A DNA stretch of 64,000 nucleotides from JAFGLZ01 sp964390905 (GCA_964390905.1 CAYMLO010000011.1:23154-87153), one strand, 5' to 3'; counted from the first letter of the stretch, positions 51,342 to 60,584 are shown. The notes: generated by a model not told the origin, from the letters alone. Numbers and translations are program-made.

Positions 51342-52334
51342 TCAGTTCACGAGAAGCGCCGCGGCGTCTTCGAGCTGGAAGGGCACGCCGCGCTGGGCGT
51401 AGATCTGGGTCAGCAGGAAGCCGAGCACCTTCTCGGCCTCCTGAATGAAGCTGTACACTTCGCTAAAATCGCCGATCTCGATGATCCGGCGGGGCAGGGG
51501 GTCGGGAACGGCCTCGGCGTGACCGTCGTAGTAGGCAATCGTGCCCTTCTTCGAGGACCTCACGATGTCCAGCTGGGCCACCTTGCCCTCCACGCCGTGG
51601 TAGTCGCCGATGCCATCCCCCACGACGGCGTGAATGGACTCGGTTCCCATCCAGAAGCCGCTCAGCTCGACCAGCCCTTTCTCGGGCTGGCCGTTGTAGT
51701 TCCCCGCCACGTGGAAGTCCCACTCCTCGTCCAGGAGCATGTACATGCTGGACGGAGCGTAGATCGAACTCAGCTTCTGGATCGGGCCCGGCGCCAGGTC
51801 CTCCTCGGTCGCGTCGCCGACCAGCTGGGAGAGGACCTTCCGGCCCATCACGCTACGGGTGTAGTTGAAGGCCTCCTGCTCCTTGTTGGGCATTCGCTGG
51901 AAGTCGGGGCACCGGTAGAGATTCTCGAAGCGCGAATAGCCAAACAGCCGACCGTTCTTGACCTTCGAGGCCTCGGGCCAGAGGTCTTCCGGCACGTTCC
52001 AGATGTCCGGGATGCCGGGGATCAGCCAGTCCTCGTGGACGGCCCAGTAGCTCCACGTCCCGTGGCCCTCGAAGTCCTTCTCTTCCTCGCAGTTCTCGAA
52101 CCCGACGCCCACAAACGGCGGCGTGCCTTCGTAGTCGTCGGCGTACATCAAGAGGGCCTTGGCCAACTGGCAGATCCGCGACGCGCACACCGTGGCGCGG
52201 GCCTGGGCCCTGGCCTTGCTCAGCGACGGAAGCAGGATCGAGATCAGAAGCGCGATGATGGCCACCACCACCAACAGCTCGATCAGCGTGAACCCCGCCC
52301 TACCAGTCCTCCGGGACATTGAACGAAACGCCAT
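51342..52334 (-). CDS. Prepilin-like protein (1 of 5)
   Basis: 330 residues from ATG at 52334, with AAAGGAG five bases upstream. The N-terminus is a type IV prepilin/pseudopilin signal: basic leader, then G-FTLIE with cleavage between Gly and Phe, then a 20-residue hydrophobic helix. The rest is a large globular domain with MYADDY, YRCPDFQRMPN, NYTRSVMGRK, LDEEWDFHVAGNY and YYDGHAEAVPDP, as in planctomycete prepilin-type proteins of unknown function. It is far longer than a GspG major pseudopilin. It is the most divergent of the five paralogues in this window but shares their promoter. It probably forms extracellular filaments or surface structures. Confidence 0.92.
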   Translation of the reverse strand: MAFRSMSRRTGRAGFTLIELLVVVAIIALLISILLPSLSKARAQARATVCASRICQLAKALLMYADDYEGTPPFVGVGFENCEEEKDFEGHGTWSYWAVHEDWLIPGIPDIWNVPEDLWPEASKVKNGRLFGYSRFENLYRCPDFQRMPNKEQEAFNYTRSVMGRKVLSQLVGDATEEDLAPGPIQKLSSIYAPSSMYMLLDEEWDFHVAGNYNGQPEKGLVELSGFWMGTESIHAVVGDGIGDYHGVEGKVAQLDIVRSSKKGTIAYYDGHAEAVPDPLPRRIIEIGDFSEVYSFIQEAEKVLGFLLTQIYAQRGVPFQLEDAAALLVN

Positions 52335-52514
52335 GACAACTCCTTTCATCGCTTGCCCATCGCGTGCCGTTCGGCACGGAGCCCTCGAGTGAAGCGCGCG
52401 ACGCCGATCCCACGACGTGGTCGACCCTTTCCCCAGCCCAGACAGCTTCTCACACCCTTATAGATACGGATGCGCCGAGCCAGGCGTGACTTCCCACGCT
52501 CTCCTCCCACCGAT

Positions 52515-52568
52515 AGTCTATGCGGCCTGGCCGCGTCGGGCAAGCGTCCATGATTAGTTTTCGCTAAC
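52515..52568 (-). promoter_or_regulatory. Shared prepilin promoter, gene 1
   Basis: Box ATTAGTTTTCGCTAAC (52553-52568, + strand reading), 9 nt, -35 TTGCCC (52543-52538), 17 nt, -10 TAGACT (52520-52515). The leader to the ATG is about 174 nt. The rest of 52335-52868 shows nothing else. Confidence 0.72.
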
Positions 52569-52868
52569 TTTCTTGAGTCCCTGTCTTACAATGAGTTATG
52601 GGTCCTGATGGGCGGCGTGCCCCTGGGCGGACCGGCGCAGCGACGTTGAGCCGATCCGCCCGGTCACGGGTCTGTTCCCTGCGGCAAGCGGCACGTCATG
52701 AGCCCAAAGGAATCTTCCAAGGTCCTTGCCGGACACTCCGTCCCATATACAATTCACATGGTTTGCTTTCCTTGTTTTGGGGCGCCAAACACAGGTAGTC
52801 TTGGCGCACATAGTTGCCAAAATACTCTTTTATTTCGCAAACATGAGTCTTGGTGAAGGAGGCGAGCG

Positions 52869-54554
52869 ATGTCCATGAGTCAATCGAGCGCGGTGCGGTT
52901 GCTGGTGGGGGCTTTGGGGCTTGTGGGGGTCTTGGCTGGCCCCGCCTTTCCCGACCCGCCCCACTGGCATCGGGTGGTCATCGAATCTGGCGAGGTCGGA
53001 GAAGATCAGTGTGCGGCGTGGTGCGTGCTGCGGTTCGATCCTGCCGGCAATCCGACCATCGCCTACCTGGACCCCAATCAGAGACAAATTCTGGCTCGGC
53101 CCAATCCGAGCGATCCGAATGGCGTCGACGGCGACTGGATCAAAGAGGAGGTCCCGCAGCCCGAACCGGAGGGGATTATCGTGGGACGCACCGCGCTGGA
53201 ATACGACCCGAGCGGCAACGCGGCCCTCGCCTATTCGTACTTGCCAGACCCCAACAACTTGATGATAACCAAGGTGATCATTGCGCGGGGGTCGTTCGGA
53301 GGCTGGGGCTTGACCGAAAGGACTCCTGGCTTCCTGCCTACGGACCGAGGGCGCATCCGTCTGGGTTTCGACGCTTCAGGGCATGTGCACGTGGTGTATC
53401 CGTGGGCGGCGCCGCTCGCGATGAGGGGCGTCTACCACGGGATGGTCCCCCAGCTCGACCCCAACGACGTCAATGACCCCAACTGGTACAGCGTCGTGGC
53501 CACCGTCATTCACTTCGATCTGCGCGACATGGACCCCGACTTCGTGTTTGATCCGCAGGGATACCCTCGCGTTGTGTACGGGAACTGCTGGGGCTCGAAC
53601 CAGGAGACATTCTACTGTACGTACGACCCGAACAACCCTGGCGATCCATGCGGCTTGGATTTCTGGTCCAAGGAGGTCGTGTTCGATGCGAGCATGTTTG
53701 ACACGCGCCTCGTCGGCCCGTCGCTGCGCTTCGACGGCGCAGATCAGGCCACCATCGCCGCTTACCTCTGGGATGGGGCGATCCCGTCGGAGGGGCGCCT
53801 GGTGTGGTTGGTGAAGGAGGGGTATGAGGACTGGCCCATGAGCGACATCGCCGGGGACATCGGGCGGGGGTCTCCGCACAGACCGGATCTCTGGCTGGAG
53901 TACCGCGGGGACGGCAATCCCGGCGTCAGCTACCGGAGCGATTCGGTGTCGAAGGTGGCGGCCCTCATGTACGCCTGGCTGGACCCGAGCGATGCCAACG
54001 ATACGGACCCGAACCTGCCGCACGGGGTATGGCAGCGTCGCAAGGTGGACGGTCGTCCGGCCGGTGGGCAAAGCGACAAGGGGGCCGACCACTGCATGGC
54101 CATCGATCCGAACGGGATGCCGGCGATCGTGTACTACGACGTCACCTGGAATTGTCTGAGGTACGCGGTCGTTGCCGACGAGCCGGACACGTACACGCTG
54201 TCCACCTGGAACGAAGGCCTGGGGCACAGTCACTGGGGCACGATCGAAATCGACCCGGGCCTGGCGGAGTATCCCGAGGGGACGCTCGTGTCCCTGACGG
54301 CCGTCCCCAGCCAAGACAAGCGGTTCGTCACGTGGAAGGTCTACGACCCGAGGTACCCCGGCGACGCCAACTATGCCCGCCAGGACAGCAACAACCCCCT
54401 CCAGTTGGTGATCGAATACGACACCCAGGTCGGCGCCGTCTTCGACTGTGCGCGGGGCGACGCGCTGTTGCCGGCAATCCTCGGAGTGATGGGCATGACG
54501 CTGGCCGTGGCCAAGCTCAATCACGCCAGACGGAGGAACCGGGCCGGACGCTGA
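52869..54554 (+). CDS. Exported repeat protein, predicted beta-propeller with C-terminal membrane anchor
   Basis: 561 residues from ATG at 52869, with AAGGAGG six bases upstream, and a signal peptide ending about residue 27. Seven blade-like repeats of the type (F/Y)DPxGNPxIAY occur: RFDPAGNPTIAY, EYDPSGNAALAY, GFDASGHVHVVY, VFDPQGYPRVVY, RFDGADQATIAAY, EYRGDGNPGVSY and AIDPNGMPAIVY. This suggests a seven-bladed propeller. The last 35 residues (Cys, then ALLPAILGVMGMTLAVAKL, then an Arg-rich tail) look like a sorting or anchoring signal. It is divergent from the first prepilin gene and beside the prepilin array, so it may be a surface adhesin used with those filaments. Confidence 0.75.
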   Translation: MSMSQSSAVRLLVGALGLVGVLAGPAFPDPPHWHRVVIESGEVGEDQCAAWCVLRFDPAGNPTIAYLDPNQRQILARPNPSDPNGVDGDWIKEEVPQPEPEGIIVGRTALEYDPSGNAALAYSYLPDPNNLMITKVIIARGSFGGWGLTERTPGFLPTDRGRIRLGFDASGHVHVVYPWAAPLAMRGVYHGMVPQLDPNDVNDPNWYSVVATVIHFDLRDMDPDFVFDPQGYPRVVYGNCWGSNQETFYCTYDPNNPGDPCGLDFWSKEVVFDASMFDTRLVGPSLRFDGADQATIAAYLWDGAIPSEGRLVWLVKEGYEDWPMSDIAGDIGRGSPHRPDLWLEYRGDGNPGVSYRSDSVSKVAALMYAWLDPSDANDTDPNLPHGVWQRRKVDGRPAGGQSDKGADHCMAIDPNGMPAIVYYDVTWNCLRYAVVADEPDTYTLSTWNEGLGHSHWGTIEIDPGLAEYPEGTLVSLTAVPSQDKRFVTWKVYDPRYPGDANYARQDSNNPLQLVIEYDTQVGAVFDCARGDALLPAILGVMGMTLAVAKLNHARRRNRAGR

Positions 54555-54567
54555 ATCGAGAATCCGC

Positions 54568-54606
54568 GGCATCTTGCCTGTGGGCCCCCCACGGGCAAGA
54601 CGCCAC
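54568..54606. repeat. GGGCATCTTGCCC-type palindrome, copy 4 (short)
   Basis: GGCATCTTGCCTGTGGG faces CCCACGGGCAAGACGCC. It follows the propeller gene stop and could act as a bidirectional stem at the convergent gene ends. Confidence 0.65.
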
Positions 54607-54748
54607 GTTACCCGCTTCCGCCGCTTGGACGACCTGGGCGGCTCGATTTCTGTTGCAGGTAGCTCAGACGCTGGGTCACTGCCGAAACATGCCCAGCACG
54701 CCAACGCGCTGCACGGCCCTCCACGAGAACGAGCGCGTCAAGTTCCGA

Positions 54749-55807
54749 CTAGATTATCCCAAGCAGCTCAAGGAGCATGTCCATGTTGACGTCGACGCCC
54801 CGCTGCCCGAAGATCCCTGCGACGAGCAGGTTGAAGACCTTGGTACCGCGCTGGGGGTCCTGAACGACCCAGGCCACCAGCGCAGGCCAGTTGTCGTCAA
54901 CACAGTATCGCCATGCCCAGGGGTCCCGGGAGAGCGCGACGTGCCCGTCGTAGTATCCGGCGTTGCCCTGCTTGCTCTCGGGAACGTCCGGGTAGTCCAG
55001 CTCGCGCCCCTTGATCCCGTGGTAGTCGCCGAGCATGTCGCCGACGATCCCGTGCACGGACTCCGCCGCCATCGGATAGCCGGACAGACCGACGGATCCG
55101 CCGTGGTCGTAGTTGCCGGCGCAGTGGAAGTCCCACTGTTCGTCGAGCGTCATCATCATGGCCGCGGGGGAGTAGGCGGCGCTGATCTTCACGATCGGCC
55201 CCGGGCTGAGCTCATCGTCGGCCTCATCATCGCCGAGGATCGTCGACAGGAGTTTGCGCCCCAGCACGGTTCGCGTGTAGTTGAAAACGTTTTGCGTCTT
55301 GGGCTCACCGTAGAAGCCGCCGCTGGCGGCACCGACGGGCCCGCGCTGGAACGTCGGACACCGGTAGACGTCCTCGTAGTTGGTGTACGTGTAGAGCGTT
55401 CCGGTCCTCGGCGTGACCACCTCCGGGTCGAGGGTCGTCCAATCCGTCTCGTAGCAGTACAGGTAGATGTCCCTGATCAGCCAGTCCTCGTGCGACCACC
55501 AATACTCCTCATCCCGGTTCTCCGGGTACATGTCGCCGTGATGGTGGCCGGCCAGATCGTCCATGTCCTCATGGCCGAGCGCGAGGAACGGGGGCGCCTC
55601 ATCGTAGTCGTCGGCGTACATGAGCATGGCCTTGGTCAACTGACCGATCCGCGTGCCGCACAGCGTCGTTCTGGCCTGCGCGCGGGCCCGGCTCAGCGAC
55701 GGTAGCAAGATCGAGATCAGAAGCGCGATGATCGCGACGACGACGAGCAACTCGATGAGCGTGAAGGCCGACCGCCGTTGCCTTCGGGGATATGGCTTGG
55801 CGTTCAT
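54749..55807 (-). CDS. Prepilin-like protein (2 of 5)
   Basis: 352 residues from ATG at 55807, with AAGGAG seven bases upstream. The N-terminus is RRSAFTLIELLVVVAIIALL: a prepilin peptidase site with Ala rather than Gly before Phe, and Glu at +5. The globular part has MYADDYDEAPPFLALGHED, YEDVYRCPTFQRGPVGAASGG, NYTRTVLGRKLL, LDEQWDFHCAGNYDHGG and YYDGHVALSRDPWAWRY. It is nearly the same protein as the one at 56386, and the two share the DHGGSVGLSG variant. Variation between paralogues is concentrated in the middle and C-terminal segments. Confidence 0.92.
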   Translation of the reverse strand: MNAKPYPRRQRRSAFTLIELLVVVAIIALLISILLPSLSRARAQARTTLCGTRIGQLTKAMLMYADDYDEAPPFLALGHEDMDDLAGHHHGDMYPENRDEEYWWSHEDWLIRDIYLYCYETDWTTLDPEVVTPRTGTLYTYTNYEDVYRCPTFQRGPVGAASGGFYGEPKTQNVFNYTRTVLGRKLLSTILGDDEADDELSPGPIVKISAAYSPAAMMMTLDEQWDFHCAGNYDHGGSVGLSGYPMAAESVHGIVGDMLGDYHGIKGRELDYPDVPESKQGNAGYYDGHVALSRDPWAWRYCVDDNWPALVAWVVQDPQRGTKVFNLLVAGIFGQRGVDVNMDMLLELLGII

Positions 55808-55977
55808 GGCTTGACTCCTTCCCTTTCATCGTCCGCCGATCCGATGGCGCTTAGCGTTGCACGCGCGCCGGGCGCGTTCGGACCCGCGTTTCCCTCGCTC
55901 TTGGACAGCCCATGTCTTCCGCCAACGCGGCGGCCGGTGGCGACGTGTCACCCAAGATAGGCCCGCCAACACCCTCC
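55808..55977 (-). promoter_or_regulatory. Structured prepilin leader, gene 2
   Basis: About 170 nt. It contains GACACGTCGC followed by a hairpin CCGCC-GCGTT-GGCGG (55919-55933, read on the minus strand), conserved in the leaders of genes 3-5. Confidence 0.5.
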
Positions 55978-55983
55978 ATTCTA

Positions 55984-56038
55984 AGTCTACGCGACAGTCC
56001 GCGGGTTGACAATTCCCTGGTTATTCGTTTTCGCTAAC
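55984..56038 (-). promoter_or_regulatory. Shared prepilin promoter, gene 2
   Basis: Box ATTCGTTTTCGCTAAC (56023-56038, + reading; one change), 10 nt, -35 TTGTCA (56012-56007), 17 nt, -10 TAGACT (55989-55984). Confidence 0.75.
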
Positions 56039-56199
56039 CCGCGGAAGCTTCTCTTTTGGGAGGACTTGTGTCTTGCCTTGTGGGTCCCTGTCGCCGGCGG
56101 ATCCGTGCGGACACAAGGCGGGAGCGAATCTCGGAGGGCTGTCGAGCGACAGGACAACGGGGCACAGCACGCCCTCGGAACTGGCACGCGTTGGGGATT

Positions 56200-56312
56200 T
56201 GCCTGGACTGGCGGTGGTGCTCGATGGAAAGCCTCGATCAGCACGTCGGACGGGAGGCTGAGCGGTCGGGCCTTGCCGATCGCGTCCGTGCGTCCCCCGC
56301 TGTCGTGAGGGG
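56200..56312 (-). pseudogene. Relic of the GH38 3' end, unit 2
   Basis: The minus strand encodes DAIGKARPLSLPSDVLIEAFH. The intact GH38 protein has DVIGKARQLNFPPNVLIETFH near residue 750. Flanking sequence is decayed. Confidence 0.78.
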
Positions 56313-56385
56313 CCGAACCCCCTGAACCCCTCACCTGGACCGCCGGCGTGCGGTCCTCCCTTGGGGAGGCGGGCCCATCGAGTCC

Positions 56386-57450
56386 TCATCCCACCCCAAG
56401 CAGGGCGAGCAACATGTCCATCGTGATGTCGACGCCCCGTTGCCCAAAGGCCCCCGCGACGAGCAGGTTGAACACCTTGGTACCGCGCTGGGGATCCTGA
56501 ACGATCCAGGCCGCCAGAGCAGGCCAGTTGTCGTCAACACAGTATCGCCATGCCCAGGGGTCCCGGGACAGCGCGACGTGCCCGTCGTAATACCCGGCGT
56601 TGCCCTCTTTGCTCTCGGGAACGTCCTGGTAGTCCAGCTCGCGGCCCTTGACCCCGTGGTAGTCGCCGACCATGTCACCGACGATCCCGTGGACGGACTC
56701 GGCCGCCATCGGGAAGCCCGACAGGCCGACGGATCCGCCGTGGTCGTAGTTGCCGGCGCAGTGGAAGTCCCACTGTTCGTCGAGCAGCATCATCATGGCC
56801 GCGGGGGAGTAGACGGAGCTGATTTTCACGATCGGCCCGGGGCTGAGTTCGTCATCGGCCTCTGGATCGCTGATGGGAGGGACGTTCGTCAGGAGCTTGC
56901 GCCCCAGCACGGTCCGCGTGTAGTTAAAGACGTTCTGTGTCTTGGGCTGACCGTAGAAGCCGCCGCTGGCGGCGCCGACGGGCCCACGCTGGAACTCCGG
57001 GCAACGGTAGAGATCCTCGTAGTTGGTGTACGTGTAGAGCGTCCCGGTCCTCGGCGTGACCAGGTCCGGGTCGAGCGTTTCCCAGTCCGTCTCGTAGCAG
57101 TACGTATAGATGTCCCTGATCAGCCAGTCCTCGTGCGTCCACCAATACAGCTCATCCCGGTTCTCCGGGTACATGCTGCCGTGATGTTCGCCGGCCAGCT
57201 TGTCCATGTTCTCGTGGCCGAGCGCAATGAACGGCGGCGTCTCGTCATAGTCGTCGGCGTACATGAGGATGGCCTTGGTCAACTGGCCGATCCGCGTGCC
57301 GCACAGCGTCGTTCTGGCCTGCGCGCGGGCCCGGCTCAGCGACGGCAGCAGGATCGAGATCAGAAGGGCGATGATCGCGACGACGACGAGCAACTCGATC
57401 AGCGTGAAGGCCGACCGCCGTTGCCTTCGGATATGTAGGTTGGCGTTCAT
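56386..57450 (-). CDS. Prepilin-like protein (3 of 5)
   Basis: 354 residues from ATG at 57450, with an AAAGGGG ribosome-binding site. It has the same prepilin signal (RRSAFTLIE) and helix as gene 2. It differs by an insertion LLTNVPPISDPEADDE where gene 2 has LLSTILGDDEADDE, and by small changes near the C-terminus. The DHGGSVGLSGFPMAAESVHG block is shared with gene 2. The near-identity of genes 2-5 argues for recent tandem amplification, possibly for dosage or for subunit variety. Confidence 0.92.
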   Translation of the reverse strand: MNANLHIRRQRRSAFTLIELLVVVAIIALLISILLPSLSRARAQARTTLCGTRIGQLTKAILMYADDYDETPPFIALGHENMDKLAGEHHGSMYPENRDELYWWTHEDWLIRDIYTYCYETDWETLDPDLVTPRTGTLYTYTNYEDLYRCPEFQRGPVGAASGGFYGQPKTQNVFNYTRTVLGRKLLTNVPPISDPEADDELSPGPIVKISSVYSPAAMMMLLDEQWDFHCAGNYDHGGSVGLSGFPMAAESVHGIVGDMVGDYHGVKGRELDYQDVPESKEGNAGYYDGHVALSRDPWAWRYCVDDNWPALAAWIVQDPQRGTKVFNLLVAGAFGQRGVDITMDMLLALLGVG

Positions 57451-57619
57451 GGCTTTACCCCTTTCCTTTCATCGTCCGCCGACCCGATAGCGCTTAGCGT
57501 TGCTCGCGCACCGGGCGCGTTCGGGGCTGCGTTTCCCTCGCTCTTGGACAGCCCATGTCCGCCGCCAAGTCGGCGGCTGGTGGCGACGTGTCACCTAGAT
57601 AGGCGCGTCAACACCCTCC
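57451..57619 (-). promoter_or_regulatory. Structured prepilin leader, gene 3
   Basis: It contains GACACGTCGC and the hairpin CCGCC-GACTT-GGCGG (57562-57576, minus strand). The loop differs from gene 2 but the stem is preserved. Confidence 0.5.
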
Positions 57620-57625
57620 ACCCCA

Positions 57626-57680
57626 AGTGTACGCGACCGGATGCGGGTTGACAATTCCCTGGTGATTAGTTTTCGCTAAC
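57626..57680 (-). promoter_or_regulatory. Shared prepilin promoter, gene 3
   Basis: Box ATTAGTTTTCGCTAAC (57665-57680), 10 nt, -35 TTGTCA (57654-57649), 17 nt, -10 TACACT (57631-57626). Confidence 0.75.
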
Positions 57681-57814
57681 CCGCGGAAGTTTCTCTTCTG
57701 GGAGGACTTGTGTTTGCCTGGTGGGTTCCTGTCGCCGGGCGGATCCGTGCAGACACTGGGCGGGAGCGAATCTCGGGGGCCTGTCGAGCGCCAGTGCAAC
57801 GGGGCGCAGCACGC

Positions 57815-57890
57815 CCCTGGAACTGGCACGCTTTGAGGACCTTGACCCCCTGAACGCCTGCCCTGCATCGTCGGCGTGGGTCGCCCCGTT
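57815..57890 (-). pseudogene. Weak relic of the GH38 3' end, unit 3
   Basis: In one minus frame the translation AGVQGVKVLKACQFQGRA resembles the GH38 stretch around AGVRCDAPGIEVSVLKQAED, with a deletion. It is less clear than the relics of units 2 and 4. Confidence 0.4.
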
Positions 57891-57919
57891 GGGGACACAA
57901 GCGCATCGCGTGCTGATCA

Positions 57920-58984
57920 TCACCCAATCAAGCCGAGGAGCATCTCGAGCGTGAGGTTGATCCCCCGTTGCCCAAAGACCCCTTCGGCGAGCAGGTTGAA
58001 CACCTTCATGGCCCGGTCGTAATCCGCAGAGGCCCAGGTCAACAGATCGACCCAGGTGGTTCCTTCCGTGCAGTATCGCCATCCCCAGGGGTCGCGGACC
58101 AGCGCGACGTGCCCGTCGTAGTACCCGACGCTGCCCTGCCTGCACTCGGGGACATACTCGTACGCCAGTTCGCGGGTCTTGACCCCGTGGTAGTCGCCGA
58201 CCATGTCGCCGACGATGGTGTGGACGGACTCCGCCGCCGCCGGGAAGCCCGACAGCTCGGGGAGGGACCCGGCGCCCTCGTAGTTGCCGGCGCAGTGGAA
58301 GTCCCACTGTTCGTCGAGCATCATCATCATCGCCGCGGGGGAGTAGACAGCGCTGATCTTCATGATCGGCCCGGGGCTGATCTCGTTGTGGGCCTCTGGA
58401 TCGCTGATAGGAGGAACGGTCGTCAGCAGCTTGCGCCCCAGCACGGTTCGCGTGTAGTTAAAGACGTTCTGCGTCTTGGGCTGACCGGTCAAGCCGCCAG
58501 TGGCGGCGCCGACGGGCCCGCGCTGGAACTCCGGGCAACGGTAGAGGTCCTCGTAGTTGGTGTACGGGTAGAGCGTTCCGGTCCTCGGCGTGACCACCTC
58601 CGGGTCGAGGGTCGTCCAATCCTCCTCGTAGGCGTACAGGTAGACGTCTGCGATCAGCCAGTCCTCGTGCGTCCACCAGTACAGCTCATCTTGCTCCGGC
58701 GGGTACATGTCGCCGTGCGTCTCGCCGGACAGCTTGTCCATGTTCTCCTGGCCGAGCGCGAGGAACGGCGGGGTCTCATTGTAGTCGTCGGCGTACATGA
58801 GGATGGCCTTGGTCAGCTGGCCGATCCGCGTGCCACATAGCGTGGTCCGTGCCTGCGCGCGGGCCCGGCTCAGCGACGGCAGCAGGATCGAGATCAGAAG
58901 GGCGATGATCGCGACGACGACGAGCAACTCGATCAGCGTGAAGGCCGACCGCCGTTGCCCTCGGGTATACAGGTTGGCGTTCAT
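57920..58984 (-). CDS. Prepilin-like protein (4 of 5)
   Basis: 354 residues from ATG at 58984. It has the same prepilin signal and conserved core. It carries the EGAGSLPELSGFPAAAESVHT variant and a C-terminal EGTTWVDLLTWASADYDRAMKVFN block shared with gene 5 but not with genes 2 and 3. The array therefore contains two sub-types, arranged 2-3 and 4-5. Its leader and promoter keep all shared elements. Confidence 0.92.
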   Translation of the reverse strand: MNANLYTRGQRRSAFTLIELLVVVAIIALLISILLPSLSRARAQARTTLCGTRIGQLTKAILMYADDYNETPPFLALGQENMDKLSGETHGDMYPPEQDELYWWTHEDWLIADVYLYAYEEDWTTLDPEVVTPRTGTLYPYTNYEDLYRCPEFQRGPVGAATGGLTGQPKTQNVFNYTRTVLGRKLLTTVPPISDPEAHNEISPGPIMKISAVYSPAAMMMMLDEQWDFHCAGNYEGAGSLPELSGFPAAAESVHTIVGDMVGDYHGVKTRELAYEYVPECRQGSVGYYDGHVALVRDPWGWRYCTEGTTWVDLLTWASADYDRAMKVFNLLAEGVFGQRGINLTLEMLLGLIG

Positions 58985-59152
58985 GGCTTTACCCCTTTCC
59001 TTTCATCGTCCGCCGACCCGATGGCGCTTAGCGTTGCTCGCGCGCCCGGCGCGTTCGGGGCTGCGTTTCCCTCGCTCTTGGACCGCCCGTCTCTTCCGCC
59101 AACGCGACGGCTGATTGCGACGTGTCAGCCTGACAGGCCCGTCAATCCCTCC
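58985..59152 (-). promoter_or_regulatory. Structured prepilin leader, gene 4
   Basis: Contains GACACGTCGC and the hairpin CCGTC-GCGTT-GGCGG (59096-59110, minus strand). A G-U wobble preserves the stem despite a base change. Confidence 0.5.
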
Positions 59153-59158
59153 CTTCTA

Positions 59159-59213
59159 AGTGTACGGTGCCGTCAGCGGGCTGACAATTCCCTAGTTATT
59201 AGTTTTCGCTAAC
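59159..59213 (-). promoter_or_regulatory. Shared prepilin promoter, gene 4
   Basis: Box ATTAGTTTTCGCTAAC (59198-59213), 10 nt, -35 TTGTCA (59187-59182), 17 nt, -10 TACACT (59164-59159). Confidence 0.75.
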
Positions 59214-59283
59214 CTGTGAAAGCCCTTCTGGGGTAGGAACTTGTGGCCCTTGCGGGACGCGGTCGCCCACGCCTCGGGCGAAA

Positions 59284-59480
59284 TCCCCTCGCGAATGGAT
59301 GGACGGCGCTGGTCGGGGGCGCGGTCCACGCCGGTCTTGTTGGCTGACAGCGTGTCCGGATGAAAAGCGTCGATCACCCCGTTGGGTGGGGAGTTGAGCT
59401 ACCCGGGCTTTGGGGCGATCCCGGTGCGTCCCTAGGGATCCTGGCGGGTCGGGAAGCCGCTGAATGCCGCCCGCATCGGC
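59284..59480 (-). pseudogene. Relic of the GH38 3' end, unit 4
   Basis: The minus strand gives IDAFHPDTLSANKTGV and then PDQRRPSIRE, matching GH38 IETFHPGELPADQAGV and PDRRRQPIRE. About 60 codons between them are deleted, so only the two ends of the tail remain. Confidence 0.78.
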
Positions 59481-59522
59481 GCTGTACGGTTCACCCAAAG
59501 AAACGGGCGCGTCGCCCCCCCA

Positions 59523-60584
59523 TTACCCCTGGATCATAGCCAGGAGCATATCGAGCGTGAGGTCGACCCCCCGCTGTCCAAAGACGCCTCCGGCGATCAG
59601 CTCGAAGACCTTCATGACCCGCTCGTAATCCGCAGAGGCCCAGGTCAGCAGATCGACCCAGGTCCTTCCCTCCGTGCAGTGGCGCCATGCCCAGGGGTCG
59701 CGGACGAGCGAGACGTGCCCGTCGTAGTACCCGACGTTGCCCTGCCTGGACTCCGCAACGTACTCGTAGGCCAATTCGCGCGTCTTGACCCCGTGGTAGT
59801 CGCCGACCCCATCGCCGATGATCGTGTGGACGGACTCCGCCGCCGCCGGGTAGCCGGACAGGTCGGGGAGCGACCCGGCGCCGTCGTAGTTGCCGGCGCA
59901 GTGGAAGTCCCACTGCTCATCGATCATCATCATCATGACCGCGGGGGAGTAGACGGCGCTGAGCTTCACGATCGGCCCTGGGCTGAGTTCATCGTCGGCC
60001 TCCGGATCGCCGAGGGCGGTGGACAGCAGCTTGCGCCCCATCACGGTTCGCGTGTAGTTAAAGACGTTCTGCGTCTTGGGCTCGCCGTACAAGCCGCCGG
60101 TGGCGGCGCCGACGGGGCCGCGCTGGAACTCCGGACAACGGTAGACGTCCTCGTAGTTGGTGTATGGGTAGAGCGTTCCGGTCCTCGGCGTGACCAGCTC
60201 CGGGTCGAGGGTCGTCCAATCCGGTTCGTAGCAGTACGTGTAGATGTCCCTGATCAGCCAGTCCTCGTGCGTCCACCAGTACAGCTCGTCCTGGTCTTCC
60301 GGGTACATGTCGCCGTGGTGTTCGCCGGCCAGTTTGTTCATACTCTCATGGCCGAGCGCAAGGAACGCCGGCGCTTCATCGTAGTCGTCGGCGTACATGA
60401 TCATGGCCTTGGTCAATTGGCCGATCCGCGTGGCGCACAGCGTGGTGCGTGCCTGCGCGCGGGCCCGGCTCAGTGACGGCAGCAAGATCGAGATCAGAAG
60501 GGCAATGATCGCGACGACGACGAGCAACTCGATCAGCGTGAAAGCGGATCGCCGTTGCTTTCGGGTATGTAGGTTGGCGTTCAT
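59523..60584 (-). CDS. Prepilin-like protein (5 of 5)
   Basis: 353 residues from ATG at 60584, with an AAAGGGG ribosome-binding site. The prepilin leader RRSAFTLIE is followed by the standard hydrophobic helix. It carries DGAGSLPDLSGYPAAAESVHT and the EGRTWVDLLTWASADYERVMKVF end block of the gene 4 sub-type. This is the unit next to the intact GH38 gene, so it is probably closest to the ancestral arrangement. Confidence 0.92.
   Translation of the reverse strand: MNANLHTRKQRRSAFTLIELLVVVAIIALLISILLPSLSRARAQARTTLCATRIGQLTKAMIMYADDYDEAPAFLALGHESMNKLAGEHHGDMYPEDQDELYWWTHEDWLIRDIYTYCYEPDWTTLDPELVTPRTGTLYPYTNYEDVYRCPEFQRGPVGAATGGLYGEPKTQNVFNYTRTVMGRKLLSTALGDPEADDELSPGPIVKLSAVYSPAVMMMMIDEQWDFHCAGNYDGAGSLPDLSGYPAAAESVHTIIGDGVGDYHGVKTRELAYEYVAESRQGNVGYYDGHVSLVRDPWAWRHCTEGRTWVDLLTWASADYERVMKVFELIAGGVFGQRGVDLTLDMLLAMIQG

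Noticed and set aside
51342..60584. GspG-type major pseudopilins of a type II secretion system.
   Set aside because: The proteins are 330-354 residues, over twice the usual GspG length, lack its C-terminal calcium-site pattern, and no gsp genes are adjacent.
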